Origin: Acheta domesticus
Taxonomy: Eukaryota > Arthropoda > Insecta > Orthoptera > Gryllidae
Direction of reading: 5' to 3'
Length of the DNA: 64,000 nucleotides
Assembly: GCA_031308135.1 (NCBI GenBank)
Contig: JAHLJT010000631.1
Coordinates: forward strand, 263,952,925 to 264,016,924
Positions within the stretch are counted from its first letter, which is position 1. Each line of letters starts with the position of its first letter. The translations under genes and the position numbers were made by a program. Under the pieces are notes generated by a model. The model worked only from the letters and a program-made list of their open reading frames with translations, had not been told where the DNA came from and made no database searches. This document shows, in pieces, positions 48,391-59,340 of this stretch.

Positions 48391-48870
48391 TACAGCGAGC
48401 AAGTTATCGCCCGCGTGGCGGGATCAGCCGGTTCTTCATGACGCGCGTCTGTCGAACCAGCGCCCAGACACATCGCCGTATTCCTTGCGCGCGGCGTGTT
48501 TATGAAGCGCGCTCGGGCGAGGTTCTTTGCAGAGCGACAGTAGCGGCGGCGCCTCGCAAAACGCGACAGTGACAAATTCCGCGGCGGCGGCGGACGCTGA
48601 ATTCGCCGGCGAGCGCGGCGCGGGCGCGGGGCGGGACAAAACAGCCGCGGGCGCATGCCGCGTCGCGCCGCGCCGCGCAGGAGAACCCTGGCGCTGTCGC
48701 CCGGCGCGACGGACGCGCCTGGCATTTGTCCGCGTCGCGCGCACCGCTTTCGGCCTCGCCGCCGCCGCCGCCGCCGCCGCCGCCACTGCTTCCGCCGTCG
48801 TCGCTGCTGGTGAGGGTTTCACGGACGGAGCAAAATCATCGTACTCTTCGAAGAACTGCAGAAAAGGGAT
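48391..48870. other. GC-rich island with (GCC)n run
   Basis: CpG-dense, with a GCC run at about 48757-48785. Frames on both strands are open but Ala/Arg/Pro-biased and domain-free. Part of it (48696-48744) recurs at 51490-51535, so at least that part is a dispersed repeat. Confidence 0.5.
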
Positions 48871-48874
48871 GTGG

Positions 48875-49210
48875 CGGCGATGGTGAAGCGGTTAGCGTAT
48901 CGGGTTGTTGTACCCAAACGTACGTGTTCATACCTGATCGAAGCCGTGGATTTTTAACGGCGAAGAAATCCTTTTACGCCTTTCTTCGGAGGGGAAGTAA
49001 GCCGGCTGTCCCATGTTAGTAGATTTACTGCTTGTAAAAGATGCTCAAGCCTAAATGACGTCTCTGAGCTACATTCAAAATCGCCTGTTTCGTCGCCCGT
49101 GGAATACCTTCTTTCTCCACTACTTGGTGAGAGGAGCGTAGCGAAATTAGCGAGGCCAGACGAATGAGTCTTGCCACGTAAAATAAGGCAATTCAAGTCA
49201 ATTAAAAAAA
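48875..49210 (+). mobile_element. SINE-C copy, full length
   Basis: The best copy of the family. It has an A-box-like TGGTGAAGCGG at 48881-48891 and a B-box-like GTTCATACCTG about 35 bases later, then CTTCGGAGGGGAAG, GTAGATTTACTG, CTCAAGCCTAAATGACG, CGCCTGTTTCGTCGCCC, GGTGAGAGGAGCGTAGC and GCCACGTAAAATAAGGC, ending CAATTCAAGTCAATT plus A-rich. Copies also at 3795-4012 and 35405-35730, all plus strand. Confidence 0.88.
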
Positions 49211-50944
49211 GGGATGGTTCTGGTTCTACAGATGGCATTCTTTTATTCTGATTTATTTATTTATGTATTTATTTACTTGTGTATTTATTTAATTATGTAT
49301 TTAATTTTTATTTGTTGTTTATTTACTTACGTCAAAATGCATAGAAACAATTCTCACATTCTCGAGTGTTCCAGTCTTCAAAATCTACGAATCTTTCATC
49401 ATCTCTCATCTGGCATCAAGAACGAAATTTATAAAATATTTAATTCAATAAAAGGTTTCAAAAGTATTTTAACTTTTCTTAATTTGGCTGGTTTTCATAA
49501 TATGATCTGGTAGCAAATTTGTAATACCTCATATTTTATTTTATCGTGATTACTCTAAATTTAAAAAAAAATGTACCTCTAGTATAAATCAATAGTGGTC
49601 ACTACTGACCATGGATGTTTTTACAGCGTCCTCAAATAAACAAATAAATAAAAAAAATCCCACATTGCTGTTTTTGAGATCTGATGTTTCGCGGGGGAGG
49701 AGGATTTGTGTTTTGTTCACTGTGATGTTTCGAATTTCGATTTTGACATTGATAAGTTATTGTCACATTTAGCAAAAAATATGAATACGCTCAATACCGC
49801 ATATAAATGTACTGTGCCATTATTTCTTGTTATAGATTGTCCTGGGGCTTACCTAAGATTTGAAGTGTTATGTGTGTTTTGCGGAGAGTTGTTGTAACTA
49901 GACTCGGTTTGTCAACATTTGGTATTCAGAGTGATCAATTTGTGCGGAATCCCGACTTGTTTCTAACGCTGCGAGTTTTATACGATATCTTATTGAAGAA
50001 CATACGTAGCGTTCTATTCTCTACACCGGATTCATCTGTTGTGGATTGAATACGAAAGGTCCAATGATGATGACGAACACCAGGGAAGGAAGTGGGGGTA
50101 AAATCGGAAAATGCCTTCCTAGTTCACATGTTTAGGTATTTCCTTAGGCATCCTGAAATTGGATTGAAGGTACAAATAATGAGGTACAAACAACAAGGTA
50201 CAAACAATGTAAACTCATCCTGAGTTTGGAGATCATATTGCAGATAATTTTTCTACATTTTCATTTCGTATTTCATTCTCAATTCTACACTAGTATGCCG
50301 TTTACAAAGTGTATGAAGGCTAAAGGAACTGCAGATATTTGGCGAGGTTATGAATACATATTGTGTACCATTCGCAGCTGCTATATTAAAATGCATTCAG
50401 CAATATACTTCTCAATAAACAGTAATACTGTTATCCTTTATTAATAATGTTGGTGTTGTATATTAGGAATGCTGGTTGTGTTTCATTGAGTTTCGTGAAA
50501 AAGCATCCTTGAATTTGAAAAATGCTAGGTATTTTGAAGAAATAAACTATACTCATAAATAATAGTCTTGCACCTATGATTGAGGGTTGTTTTTATTCTT
50601 TTCGCAACCGAACTCCACTATTCTCTGATACTGGAGATGACGATTTCAACTGAAATAAATATAGGAAACTGTTAATAAAATAAATATAGGAAATCGTGTT
50701 AAAACGATTTCAGCCTTGCCGATTGCTTCCGAGATATCAATGCTGACGACAAAGTACGCCATGATTTGTCTGAGACTTGAACATTTGCAAAACGACAAGT
50801 AAATAAATAGGTAAACAGCTTAGAAAAGAAATCGTTGTATGAATATATCGAATAATACTTCAATTTCAGTGTTCCTTCTGAAGTAACACAGATGATACAG
50901 CGATTTCGTAAAAATATGCTGATTTAAGGTATTAATCACATTTA
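49211..50944. other. AT-rich sequence with TTTA-rich stretch
   Basis: A degenerate (TTTA)n stretch lies at 49245-49325. No gene, RNA or mobile element is recognised in the rest. Confidence 0.5.
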
Positions 50945-51195
50945 TTGGCCGAGGCGGCTATAGCGTGTACCGACTCAGCGCCTCGGGAGGGTCGCGGGTT
51001 TGAGCCCCACCGTGGGCATGATTGTTTGTCCCTGGTCTTTCATGGGTTGTCGTGGATGGCCTTGTGAGTCTGCTGACCACAGACCGAGGAGCCCCCAAAC
51101 GTGTGCAGTGTAAAAGGTTAATGCGTCCTCACGAGGGATACACCGGGTACCCGGCGTGAATAGGCAAAGTTCGCACACCATGAAGTTGAGAAAAA
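50945..51195 (+). mobile_element. SINE-A copy (tRNA-derived)
   Basis: The A-box-like TGGCCGAGGCGG opens the element. The B-box region reads GGGTTTGAGCCCC, then GTTTGTCCCTGG, CTTGTGAGTCTGCTGACCAC and GACCGAGGAGCCCCC, ending A-rich at about 51195. It is colinear with the copy at 9275-9556 but longer in the 3' body (CACGAGGG..CACCGGGTACCC). Confidence 0.87.
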
Positions 51196-51575
51196 ACAGC
51201 AGAAAAAATCTGGATTATAAGAACGTTCAAACTGTAACATTGATATCTACTTGCTTTGTGTAAAGCTCCGAGTGTATGTTTAATGCCATTTCAATAGAGC
51301 TTGTAATAGAGTCTGAAAATGCGCCGTGCTGGAGGCGGCTCGTGATGAAGTGCCGTGAATCTCGGCGGAGACCTCTCCATAGGAAGGCCGTCGCCGCGCG
51401 CGGCGTCTGTAGGCGCAACAGGGCGGCAAAGGGCCGGGAGGGCGAGGGGGGGCGGGGGCTACGGGGCAGAGCTGTTGCGCTATGACAGCGTCGCCCGGCG
51501 CGACGGACGGCGCATTTGTCTGCGTCGCGCGCACCACTTCGCGGGCGACCGCCCTGGGCCTCGGCGCCCTCCACC
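51196..51575. other. GC-rich transition, no gene called
   Basis: It becomes GC-rich after 51320 and contains the segment (51490-51535) shared with 48696-48744. Open frames here run into the minisatellite and are not credible. Confidence 0.45.
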
Positions 51576-52035
51576 CCCGCCTCCACCCCCGCCTCCACCA
51601 CCGCCTCCACCCCCGCCTCCACCCCCTCCTCCACCCCGCCTCCACCCTTGCCTCCACCCCCGCCTCCACCCCCGCCACCACCCCGCCTCCACCCCTGCCT
51701 CCACCCCCGACTCCACACCCTCCTCCACCCCGCCTCCACCCCTGCCTCCACCCCCGACTACACCCCCTCCTCCACCCCGCCTCCACCCCTGCCTCCACCC
51801 CCGCCTCCACCCCCGCCTCCACCCCCGCCTCCACCCCTCCCCCACCCCTCCTCCACCCCTCCTCCACCCCTCCTCCACCCCTCCTCCACCCCGCCTCCAC
51901 CCCCGCCTCCACCCCCGCCTCCACCCCTCCTCCACCCCTCCTCCACCCCTCCTCCACCCCTCCTCCACCCCCGCCTCCACCCCCGCCTCCACCCCCGCCT
52001 CCACCCCCGCCTCCATCCCCGCCTCAACCCCGGTC
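51576..52035. repeat. 12 bp C-rich minisatellite
   Basis: About 38 copies of CCACCCCCGCCT and its CCACCCCTCCT-type variants. The near-absence of purines leaves all plus-strand frames and all minus-strand frames open, so the Pro/Ser/Thr and Gly/Val/Glu readings are artefacts. Confidence 0.96.
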
Positions 52036-52451
52036 TAGGGCGCCGCACCCCTTCTCTACTTCTCTGCCCAGCCGTTCATCTCCCGGCCTCTCGTCCGCAC
52101 GGCCATTCGCCCAGCCGGCCACTCGTCCTCCTCCTTCTGTCTTCTCCACCAGTCCCCCACCCGGCCAGGGCCCTCCGTCCTTCTCGTCCGCCGGGCCACA
52201 CGCCCGCTCAACCATTCGCCCGGCCGGCCACTCGCCCTCTCCCTTCTGTATTCTCGCCCACTCGCCCACCCGACCACTCGCTCCCCTATCTTCTCGGCCA
52301 CTCGTCCGTGCGGCCATTCGCCCTCCTGTCTTCTCGTTCATTCCCCCGCCCGGCCACTCTCCCACCCGGGCACTCGCCCGCCCAGCCACTCGATCGCTTC
52401 ACCACTCGCCCGGTTTGTCACTCGTCCACGCGGCCAGTCGCCCTCCTGCCC
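52036..52451. repeat. degenerate CGGCCACTCGCCC repeat
   Basis: Recurrent CGGCCACTCG / CGGCCATTCGCC words at irregular 15-60 bp spacing, C- and T-rich. The same words resume after the SINE-B insertion (52944-53180), showing one array split by the SINE. Confidence 0.7.
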
Positions 52452-52459
52452 TCTTGTTC

Positions 52460-52935
52460 GCTGTAGAGTAGGAGAGGTAGCTCAGAGCATCAACTGATGT
52501 CACTGCAGTCTCTCTGACCGGGAGTTCCTAGGTTCGAGTCCCGGCGATCATGATTTTTACACTAGCTTTTCAGCTACGTCGGGCCACGGACCGCGGTCGC
52601 TATACGGGCCACGGACCGCGTGCGATATTTTCTTCCTCTTCCTTGTCCCTGTACACACACACTCACACACACTAAGATGCACTACACTACCACACATGCC
52701 GGGAGACCAGTCGGGAGCTCAAAGCTTGTCCCGGCTGGGGCGGTGCCCCGCTGGTGGGAGGTACCTGGTTGAGGGGAAAACTGCTAGTCGACGGTAGGTC
52801 GGCACCGGATCTCGCCATTCGGGGGGGGGAAAAGATCACCGCCACCTCCCGAAGAAAAAAACACGCATTACACTTACGGGACTAATGACCTCTGTAGTTG
52901 ACGCGCCCGGAATCACGAACGATCAATCAATCTTG
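52460..52935 (+). mobile_element. SINE-B copy with 8 bp target duplication
   Basis: A 476 bp insertion flanked by TCTTGTTC at 52452-52459 and 52936-52943. The head has TAGCTCAGAG (A box, 52478-52487) and a perfect B box GGTTCGAGTCC (52531-52541). It lacks the central AATTCTAGCGGCCG-to-GTACCCTAA block found in other copies, so it is an internal-deletion variant, with a short duplicated GGGCCACGGACCGCG instead. It ends in GATCAATCAATC. This copy gives the best evidence for element boundaries. Confidence 0.93.
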
Positions 52936-52943
52936 TCTTGTTC

Positions 52944-53200
52944 AGACTCGCGTTCACACGGCCACTCATCCGCCTTCCAACCTACTCGCTCTTCTTCCCA
53001 TCCGGTCGCCTTCCGACGCCTCGCCCCCCGCCATTCGCCACCGGACACCACGGCTTGCCCTCCGCCACCGCCGTCCTCCTCCCTCTTGCAAGCGCTAGTC
53101 GCTGCCTCCCTCCTCCTCTCCACCTTCCACCGCCGCCGCCGCCGCCCCTGCCCCCGACCCCCGTCGCTGTCTGCTGTAGGTCAGCGGCGCGCAGAAAGGG
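52944..53200. repeat. degenerate C-rich repeat, continued
   Basis: Continuation of the array at 52036-52451, grading into CCGCCGCCG near 53140. Open frames reflect composition only. Confidence 0.55.
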
Positions 53201-54583
53201 CAGGATGACCCAACAAGCACGCGCGGAATTTTACTTGTGACAGCAGCGTTATGGAAGCCTTCAGGAAAATGTTGGTTTGCAGGATACAAATCTGATGTGA
53301 GGCTGCATATTTCAGAGTTCGCATTATGTCATGCTACTAGTGTTATCTTCATATCAACTTGTTACTATTGTACTTACATGCTGTTATCTTCAGATCTAAT
53401 GTAACATTTGATGTTAAAATGTTGAATTTACATTCAATTTTGTATATTTCAAATTGAATTTGTGTGCAAGTCCAAATATTGTGATTTCCATTAGAATGTT
53501 TCAATGTGGTAATTTTTATTTTTAGTTGCTCATGTGCATTCTTGAATGAATTTCAACTTTTTTTCGGTATTGTACCTTTCTAATTGTCTTCGATTTTTAA
53601 GTAGTTTAATGTTGATAATGCATTTAAACTTGACAATATTTATCGAATTTCAAAACGAATACGTGTTGACTGTAGTATGAGTACTTAGATCCTGTCATGC
53701 ACAAAATTTAGTATAAGAAATTTGGTATTGTGTGACAGATTTTCTGACCATTTATGACCTCACTCCAGTGGGAGTCACGTTTGAAATACTTTTCAAACAA
53801 ATAAGAAAAGTTTTCAAAAGAGCTTGCCAGCGTGAGAATGTTTGTATTAATAAAGACTAAAACGTTTCAAAATGGTTTCCAGCGCGCAGAACCCAAAGAG
53901 AATGATTCAAAATGGCATGCTCAGCGTGAGGCTACTTATTTTAATAACGATAGAACGTTTAAGTATGAAATAACTAAGTCAGCAAATGAAATATACCTTC
54001 TCATACATGACGTATTGGAATCACACAGGTTGGAAAAGGTTAAGACGTTACGACTGCAGAATGTGGCAGTAAAAAGAAAAGAGGGGGAAAGAATTAGTTG
54101 GCAAGTTTCCACAACTATGTTAGGAAAATTGAACCTGCTCCAGTTACTGAAAATGAGACATTCTAGTTCGGCCGAAGAGTGAATCATCAATTTAATCTAA
54201 TTAACTGGGAGGAACCAGAGGAAACTTTCATGAATAATTTTTTCCTGTATGAAAATTATCTTTTTTTTTCACAAAATCAAGTAGAAATGTCAAATCAATA
54301 CCACCTTTCTGTCAATAAATCCTTTCCAATTCTATTTTAGGTCGGTCGTTGATGAACCTTTTGACGCTTAACATACGTCTTGCCATTAATATGTAGGAAT
54401 GTAATATGTCAATTCGAAAAAGTTAATTTTCAATACATTAACTCCAATAGATGGATTATTGGGACATGAAATTTGAGTTCATTCTTTTCATTAAAAATGA
54501 AGCCTCAACTTTGGCTTATCTTTGTTGTCAAAATATTGCAATAAGATTAAATTAATCGCAACTGAAATTAATTTTAAAGAAAT
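53201..54583. other. AT-rich sequence, no gene recognised
   Basis: A 116-codon plus-strand frame at 53832-54182 is Lys/Glu-rich without a recognisable domain. Otherwise nothing. Confidence 0.45.
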
Positions 54584-54593
54584 ATTTACATAC
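54584..54593 (+). repeat. LINE target-site duplication, left
   Basis: ATTTACATAC, repeated exactly at 60441-60450, immediately outside the two ends of the LINE. Confidence 0.85.
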
Positions 54594-54959
54594 CCGCCTA
54601 GGGAGTACATGACCTTGTCGTTGGTGGCGGAGCTTGAGTATCCCCATGACATCAAGAGCTAAGCCGGCGGTAGCGTAGCTACTGGTAGGGCCTCCCTAGC
54701 CGAACAGGTCAAAGGGTAGGGATCTGACTAAGAAGTATTCCAGAAGCGGACCTCAACGGCGGCTTCAAGAAAGAAGAGGCAGAAGAGGAACTCTAGACGG
54801 GGCGAGAGACCTCGAAGCCATGGAGACGGCAATCCCTCTAGGACAAGGGAAGTCCGAAATAACCTCCCCCCTCCTCGGGACAGAGGTTGTGCGGAGAGGG
54901 CTAGTAACCCACCCACGTAAAAATGATTTACTAGCAGTGTCCAAAATAATGGCCTCGGA

Positions 54960-56655
54960 ATGAAAACTATGACGACTAAGGCAATGAAAATGGGAGTACA
55001 AAAACGGATATCGGAATATTTTAAAACAGCTACCTGGAATGTAAGAGTTATATCAGGGAAAGAAAATGAACTAGCTAAAATTTTTGAAAAGATGAATGTC
55101 AACCTAGATGTAGTAACAGAAACAAAAAAGAAATTAAAAGGATCAAAATATATAGAAAATTATGCCATGTTTTATAGTGGAGTAGACCAGCAAGAGAGAG
55201 CTGCAAAAGGAGTAGCCATATTTGTAGACAGAAAGTTGGAATCAAGAATTCAGGAGGTTCAATACGTAAATGACCGGATAATTTTGCTACAATTAAAACA
55301 CGAAAGAGGACATCTTGTCGTTATTGGTGTATATGCTTTGGAGGAAGGAAAGAGGGAAGAAACAGAGGAATTCTACAGAACCATGCAGATATTGTTGGAC
55401 AAGTGCAATTCAAGATATGAAGTCCTCCTTGTAGGGGATCTAAATGCAAGAGTGGGAAATGAGAGTGTACCAAAAACTGTAGGAAAATGGGGAGAAAGTG
55501 TAAAAAATTACAATGGAGAAAAATTTAGGGAATTCGCAGCTTTCAATGAACTACATATTGCAAATATATTTAAAAAGTAAAAAGACATTCATAAATATAC
55601 GTGGTCAGCACGAGGTAGTAGATCCATAATCGATTATATACTTGGAAACCGAAGAATATCAAAATTAATAGAAGATACAACAGTTAAAAGAAGTTGTGAT
55701 ATAAACTCTGATCACTTTCTAGTAATATCCCCTATAAAATTGTTAAGAAGGTGGGTGAAAAATAATTCAAGATTCACAGCGTATGATAAAGAAGAAGTAT
55801 ACAAAATATACCTTTTAGAAGACGAAAGCGTGAGAAACCTATATCAAAATAGAATAAATAAACATCTTCAAAATCTTATCACAGAGAAGGAAATACAAAA
55901 AGAATGGCAAAACATACAGCAAATAATAAAGGAATCCGCAGATGAGGCAGTAGGACGGTCAAAGAAATTTAAAAAAGAAAAGGTTTGAAAGTTTGGAATG
56001 ATGATATTGAAAAAAGCGTTAAGCTCAAACAGGAGAGATACAAACATACCTTGACAAACCTACTGAAAATCACAAGGAAGAATACAAAAAAGCTAGAAAC
56101 AAAGTAAAAACAGTTATTAGAAAAGCTCACGCAAAGTAATGGGAAAGATTTATTGGAAGAATAGAACATGATATATACGAGAGACAAACATTAGCCTACA
56201 AAGTAATGAAAACATTGAATTGTAATGAAAGAGAGAATGTACAAATTAATGCAATTGAAAAGGAAAGATGTGTGAAATATCATAAAGCATTATGGTATGA
56301 TGAAAAATGTGAAATAATAAAAACATACATAACTACAGATGCGTATGACCTAACGATAGATGAAGCACTTAATAAATGTAAAAATCGGAAAGCACCTTGT
56401 ATGAATGGCATGAACACTGAACTACTCAAATACTCCGGAATGTTATTTCATCTACGCCTGCTTCATTTCTTTAATAAGTGCTGGAGAAATAAACAAATTC
56501 CTAAAGAATGGCAAAAAGCAAAAGTAATCTCACTTTATAAATAAGGTAACAGAAGAGACCCAGACAATTACAGAGGAATAAGTCTATTGGGTACAACATA
56601 CAAGATCTATGCGAGAATAATAAATGAAAGATTAAAAATAATAGCAGACCACAGG
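54960..56655 (+). pseudogene. LINE endonuclease and start of reverse transcriptase
   Basis: ATG at 54960. Endonuclease motifs in order: TWNVR (residues 25-29), catalytic Glu in VTETK (54), GVAIFV, GDLNARVG (159-166), then, after an in-frame TAA at 55578-55580, SIIDYIL and SDHFLV. This enzyme nicks the target DNA to prime reverse transcription. The frame stays the same past the stop until TGA at 55986-55988, then shifts. The linker region and the first reverse-transcriptase block (PKEWQKAKVISLYK, from 56206 in a different frame) follow. Another in-frame TAA at 56542-56544 precedes RDPDNYRGISLLG. The frame is cut at about 56655 by the DNA transposon. It cannot make a full protein. Confidence 0.92.
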
Positions 56656-59340
56656 GGGGGAGGGTCATAAGAATGATGAAAAAATCGATTTTTTTATTTT
56701 CGCGTAAAAAAATATTTCAGAGTGTTAGGAATGTTCCTGCAAAATTTCGCTTAAAAATTCGCAACGGAAGCCCTTTAAATTTTAAAAAAACTTCCGGCAG
56801 GCAGCCATCGAGGGGGCGTGTCCGTACGTCAGTTTAACAGGCAAAATCTATTTTGACGTTTGGAAGGCTTTGGAGTATGTTTATTCTCTGAAACTCGCAT
56901 AGGACGCGTGGAAACGCGTAGTGTACTTTGTGTTGTGTTCTGAGGTTTGTTTACGTACGTTTTATTAGTGATTTGAGTCTTTTCTGAGTTTAGTGGTGAC
57001 TTCGTTACAGCTTATATTTCTTCTTGAAATGGGCAGAAGTAATTTGTGGTATAAAAAAGTAAAGAAGTCGAGAATTAACCGTATTTCTTTCAGAAACAAT
57101 GAAAAAATTGATGAGGTTATACCAACTACAGCCGGATTATCATCTCGCAATGTAATTACACCTCCCAGTGCTTCAAGACAAAAAATTAAGGGAGAACTCT
57201 CAGAGGAGTCAGTTGGTGAAGACATAAATAGTGGATTTAGGCTAATAGACATTAGTTTGTTATATGATGCTATAAATATGTTTTGTTGTTGCCGGGAATG
57301 TGGAAAGCAAGAACTCAAAATTGTTGATGATAATAAACATTCAGGACTTGTTTGTACCTTTCATGTTGTGTGTGGATATTGTAAGATGGATGTAACTTTT
57401 AAATCTTCAAAGAAACACGATAATCTATATGAAGTAAACACAAGATTTGTTTATGCCATGAGGTGTATTGGTGTGGGCAGAGAAAGTGGTTCTTTATTTT
57501 GTGGTATAATGAATATGCCTTCACCACCACTAAAATTTGCCACACTCAATACTGCTGTTCACAATGCACTCCAGGAAACCTGTGAATCCAGTATGAAAAA
57601 TGCAGTTACAGAAGCAGTTATAGAAAATGATTGTGAGACTAATACTGATCTGGCTGTCGCCTGTGATGGCACCTGGATGAAGAGGGGTCATAAGTCACTT
57701 TATGGAATATCAACAGTCTGTTCTGTCGATACGGGTAAGGTGCTTGATGTGCAAATCATGAGCAAATTTTGTCATAAATGTGCCTTTAGAAATAAAGACA
57801 ACGAAGATGAAGAAGACACCAAGTGGAGAATGAACCATGAAAATGAATGTTGTAAGAATTTCAGTGGTGCAAGTGGTGCAATGGAAGCTGCAGGTATGCG
57901 CATGATATTTCAAAGATCAGAGACAAACTATGGAGTACGTTATATCAAGTATTTGGGTGACGGTGACTCCAGTGCTTATAAAAGTGTTTGTGATAGCAAT
58001 CCATATGGTCCAATTTCTATTGAAAAAATGGAATGCATTGGACATATCCAAAAAAGAATGGGGGGAAGGCTTAGACGATTAGTTGCTGACAACAAGGGGA
58101 AAAAATTACAAGATGGAAAACCACTCAGTGGAAAGGGAAGGTTGACTGCCAAACGCATAAATGACATTCAGTGTTACTATGGTTTGGCCATTAGGAATAA
58201 TGTTCATGATCTAGAAAGAATGAAGAAAGCAGTGTGGGCAATTTTTTTCCATCTCCTTTCTACAGATGAGAAGCCAATACACAATTTATGTTTGGAATCT
58301 TGGTGCAAATTTAAGAAAGCCATAGCAGCTGGTGATACATACACCCACAAGCACAGTCTTCCAGAAACAGTCATGATGGCAATAAAGCCTGTATTCAAAA
58401 GCTTAGCTGATCCTGAATTGTTAAAAAAATGTGTACATGGGAAGACCCAGAACTCAAATGAATCTTTGAATAGTCTCATTTGGAAAAGGTGCCCTAAAGT
58501 TTCATTTGCTTCAACAGTTGTTGTGAGAATGGCTGCATATGATGCCTGCTTATTATTTAATGATGGAAATGTAGCAAGAATTAAAGTAATGGAGAAACTG
58601 GGCTTTCAAGCAGGTGTTTTTATGAAACGCACTCTGAATGGCATCGATGAAAGGCGAATTAAAAAAGCAGATGCAGCCATAGAAAATCTCTCTGACTTTG
58701 CAAAGAAATTGAGAACAAGTAAAAGAAAGGAAGAAGAAAATGAGGATGAGGAAGCCTATGCTCCTGGAGCATTTTGATGTCTATATTCTTCAGCAAAGGT
58801 AACATTATTTTTAATCTTGATTTCCCGCAAAAGCATTTTTTGTGACAAATGCACCTTTCAATGAAAAACTATAACAGTTAGAACCTTGAAACTTTCAAGA
58901 CATGTTTATATTAACAAAATCTAGATTTCTGTGGAACATTTTTTATAATTTTTTAATAGTTTCTTTTTTATGACAGTTTTTCTTGCATTTTATGACATAA
59001 AAATATGGAGTTAAAATGTATTTTTTTTATTTTCCTTATTTATGCAAATATCAAACAATCCTTGGACACGTTTGTTTATTTACTTTTCAGGTGTCTGTGT
59101 GCCAAAAATGGATCAAATATCTCCAGTGGTTTTGTAAAAAATGGTGCAAATGTAAAAATCAAATTCAAAATTTTGAAAAATTAAAAACTCAAAAAAATAC
59201 TATTAAATTTTGTTTTCCTTTACAACATACCATTTATAGATCCTACAGATTATATATTTAAAAAATCATGAATTTTCATTGATAATTATAGGAAATAAAA
59301 ATTTGTTTGTACTAGAGGGTATTTCCATGACCGTCCCCCC
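56655..59340 (+). mobile_element. Nested Mutator-like DNA transposon
   Basis: A 2.69 kb element inside the LINE reverse-transcriptase domain. The ends are inverted: left GGGGGGAGGGTCAT, right read inward GGGGGGACGGTCAT, 13 of 14 matching. A 16 bp palindrome, AAAAAATCGATTTTTT, lies just inside the left end (56679-56694). Assigning one terminal G and C to the host leaves the LINE reading frame continuous across the insertion, so no 8-9 bp target duplication is evident. It carries one long intact gene with ~370 bp before and ~560 bp of AT-rich DNA after it. Confidence 0.85.
57029..58777 (+). CDS. Mutator-like transposase (DDE), intact
   Basis: 582 residues from the ATG at 57029; an upstream GTG-initiated extension is possible but unlikely. 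It would cut and rejoin element ends in the nucleus. The N-terminus is basic. At about residues 84-118 there are Cys clusters (CCCRECG ... CTFHVVCGYC) suggesting a zinc-binding fold. The catalytic region has CDGTW with Asp 213, then RGHKSLYG; CHKC and CC pairs; YLGDGDSSAYK with Asp 311 and 313; CIGHIQKRMGGRL; GKGRLT; YYGLAIR; HKHSLP; and HGKTQNSNESLNSLIW with candidate Glu 478. The C-terminus is Lys/Glu-rich. From memory this matches the arthropod/cnidarian Mutator-like transposase domain family in Pfam; a search would settle it. There is no stop or frameshift, in contrast to the LINE around it, which suggests recent activity. Confidence 0.88.
   Translation: MGRSNLWYKKVKKSRINRISFRNNEKIDEVIPTTAGLSSRNVITPPSASRQKIKGELSEESVGEDINSGFRLIDISLLYDAINMFCCCRECGKQELKIVDDNKHSGLVCTFHVVCGYCKMDVTFKSSKKHDNLYEVNTRFVYAMRCIGVGRESGSLFCGIMNMPSPPLKFATLNTAVHNALQETCESSMKNAVTEAVIENDCETNTDLAVACDGTWMKRGHKSLYGISTVCSVDTGKVLDVQIMSKFCHKCAFRNKDNEDEEDTKWRMNHENECCKNFSGASGAMEAAGMRMIFQRSETNYGVRYIKYLGDGDSSAYKSVCDSNPYGPISIEKMECIGHIQKRMGGRLRRLVADNKGKKLQDGKPLSGKGRLTAKRINDIQCYYGLAIRNNVHDLERMKKAVWAIFFHLLSTDEKPIHNLCLESWCKFKKAIAAGDTYTHKHSLPETVMMAIKPVFKSLADPELLKKCVHGKTQNSNESLNSLIWKRCPKVSFASTVVVRMAAYDACLLFNDGNVARIKVMEKLGFQAGVFMKRTLNGIDERRIKKADAAIENLSDFAKKLRTSKRKEEENEDEEAYAPGAF

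Noticed and set aside
51227..52471. Pro/Ser/Thr and Gly/Glu/Val open frames up to 329 codons
   Set aside because: Product of the 12 bp C-rich minisatellite and the neighbouring degenerate repeat.
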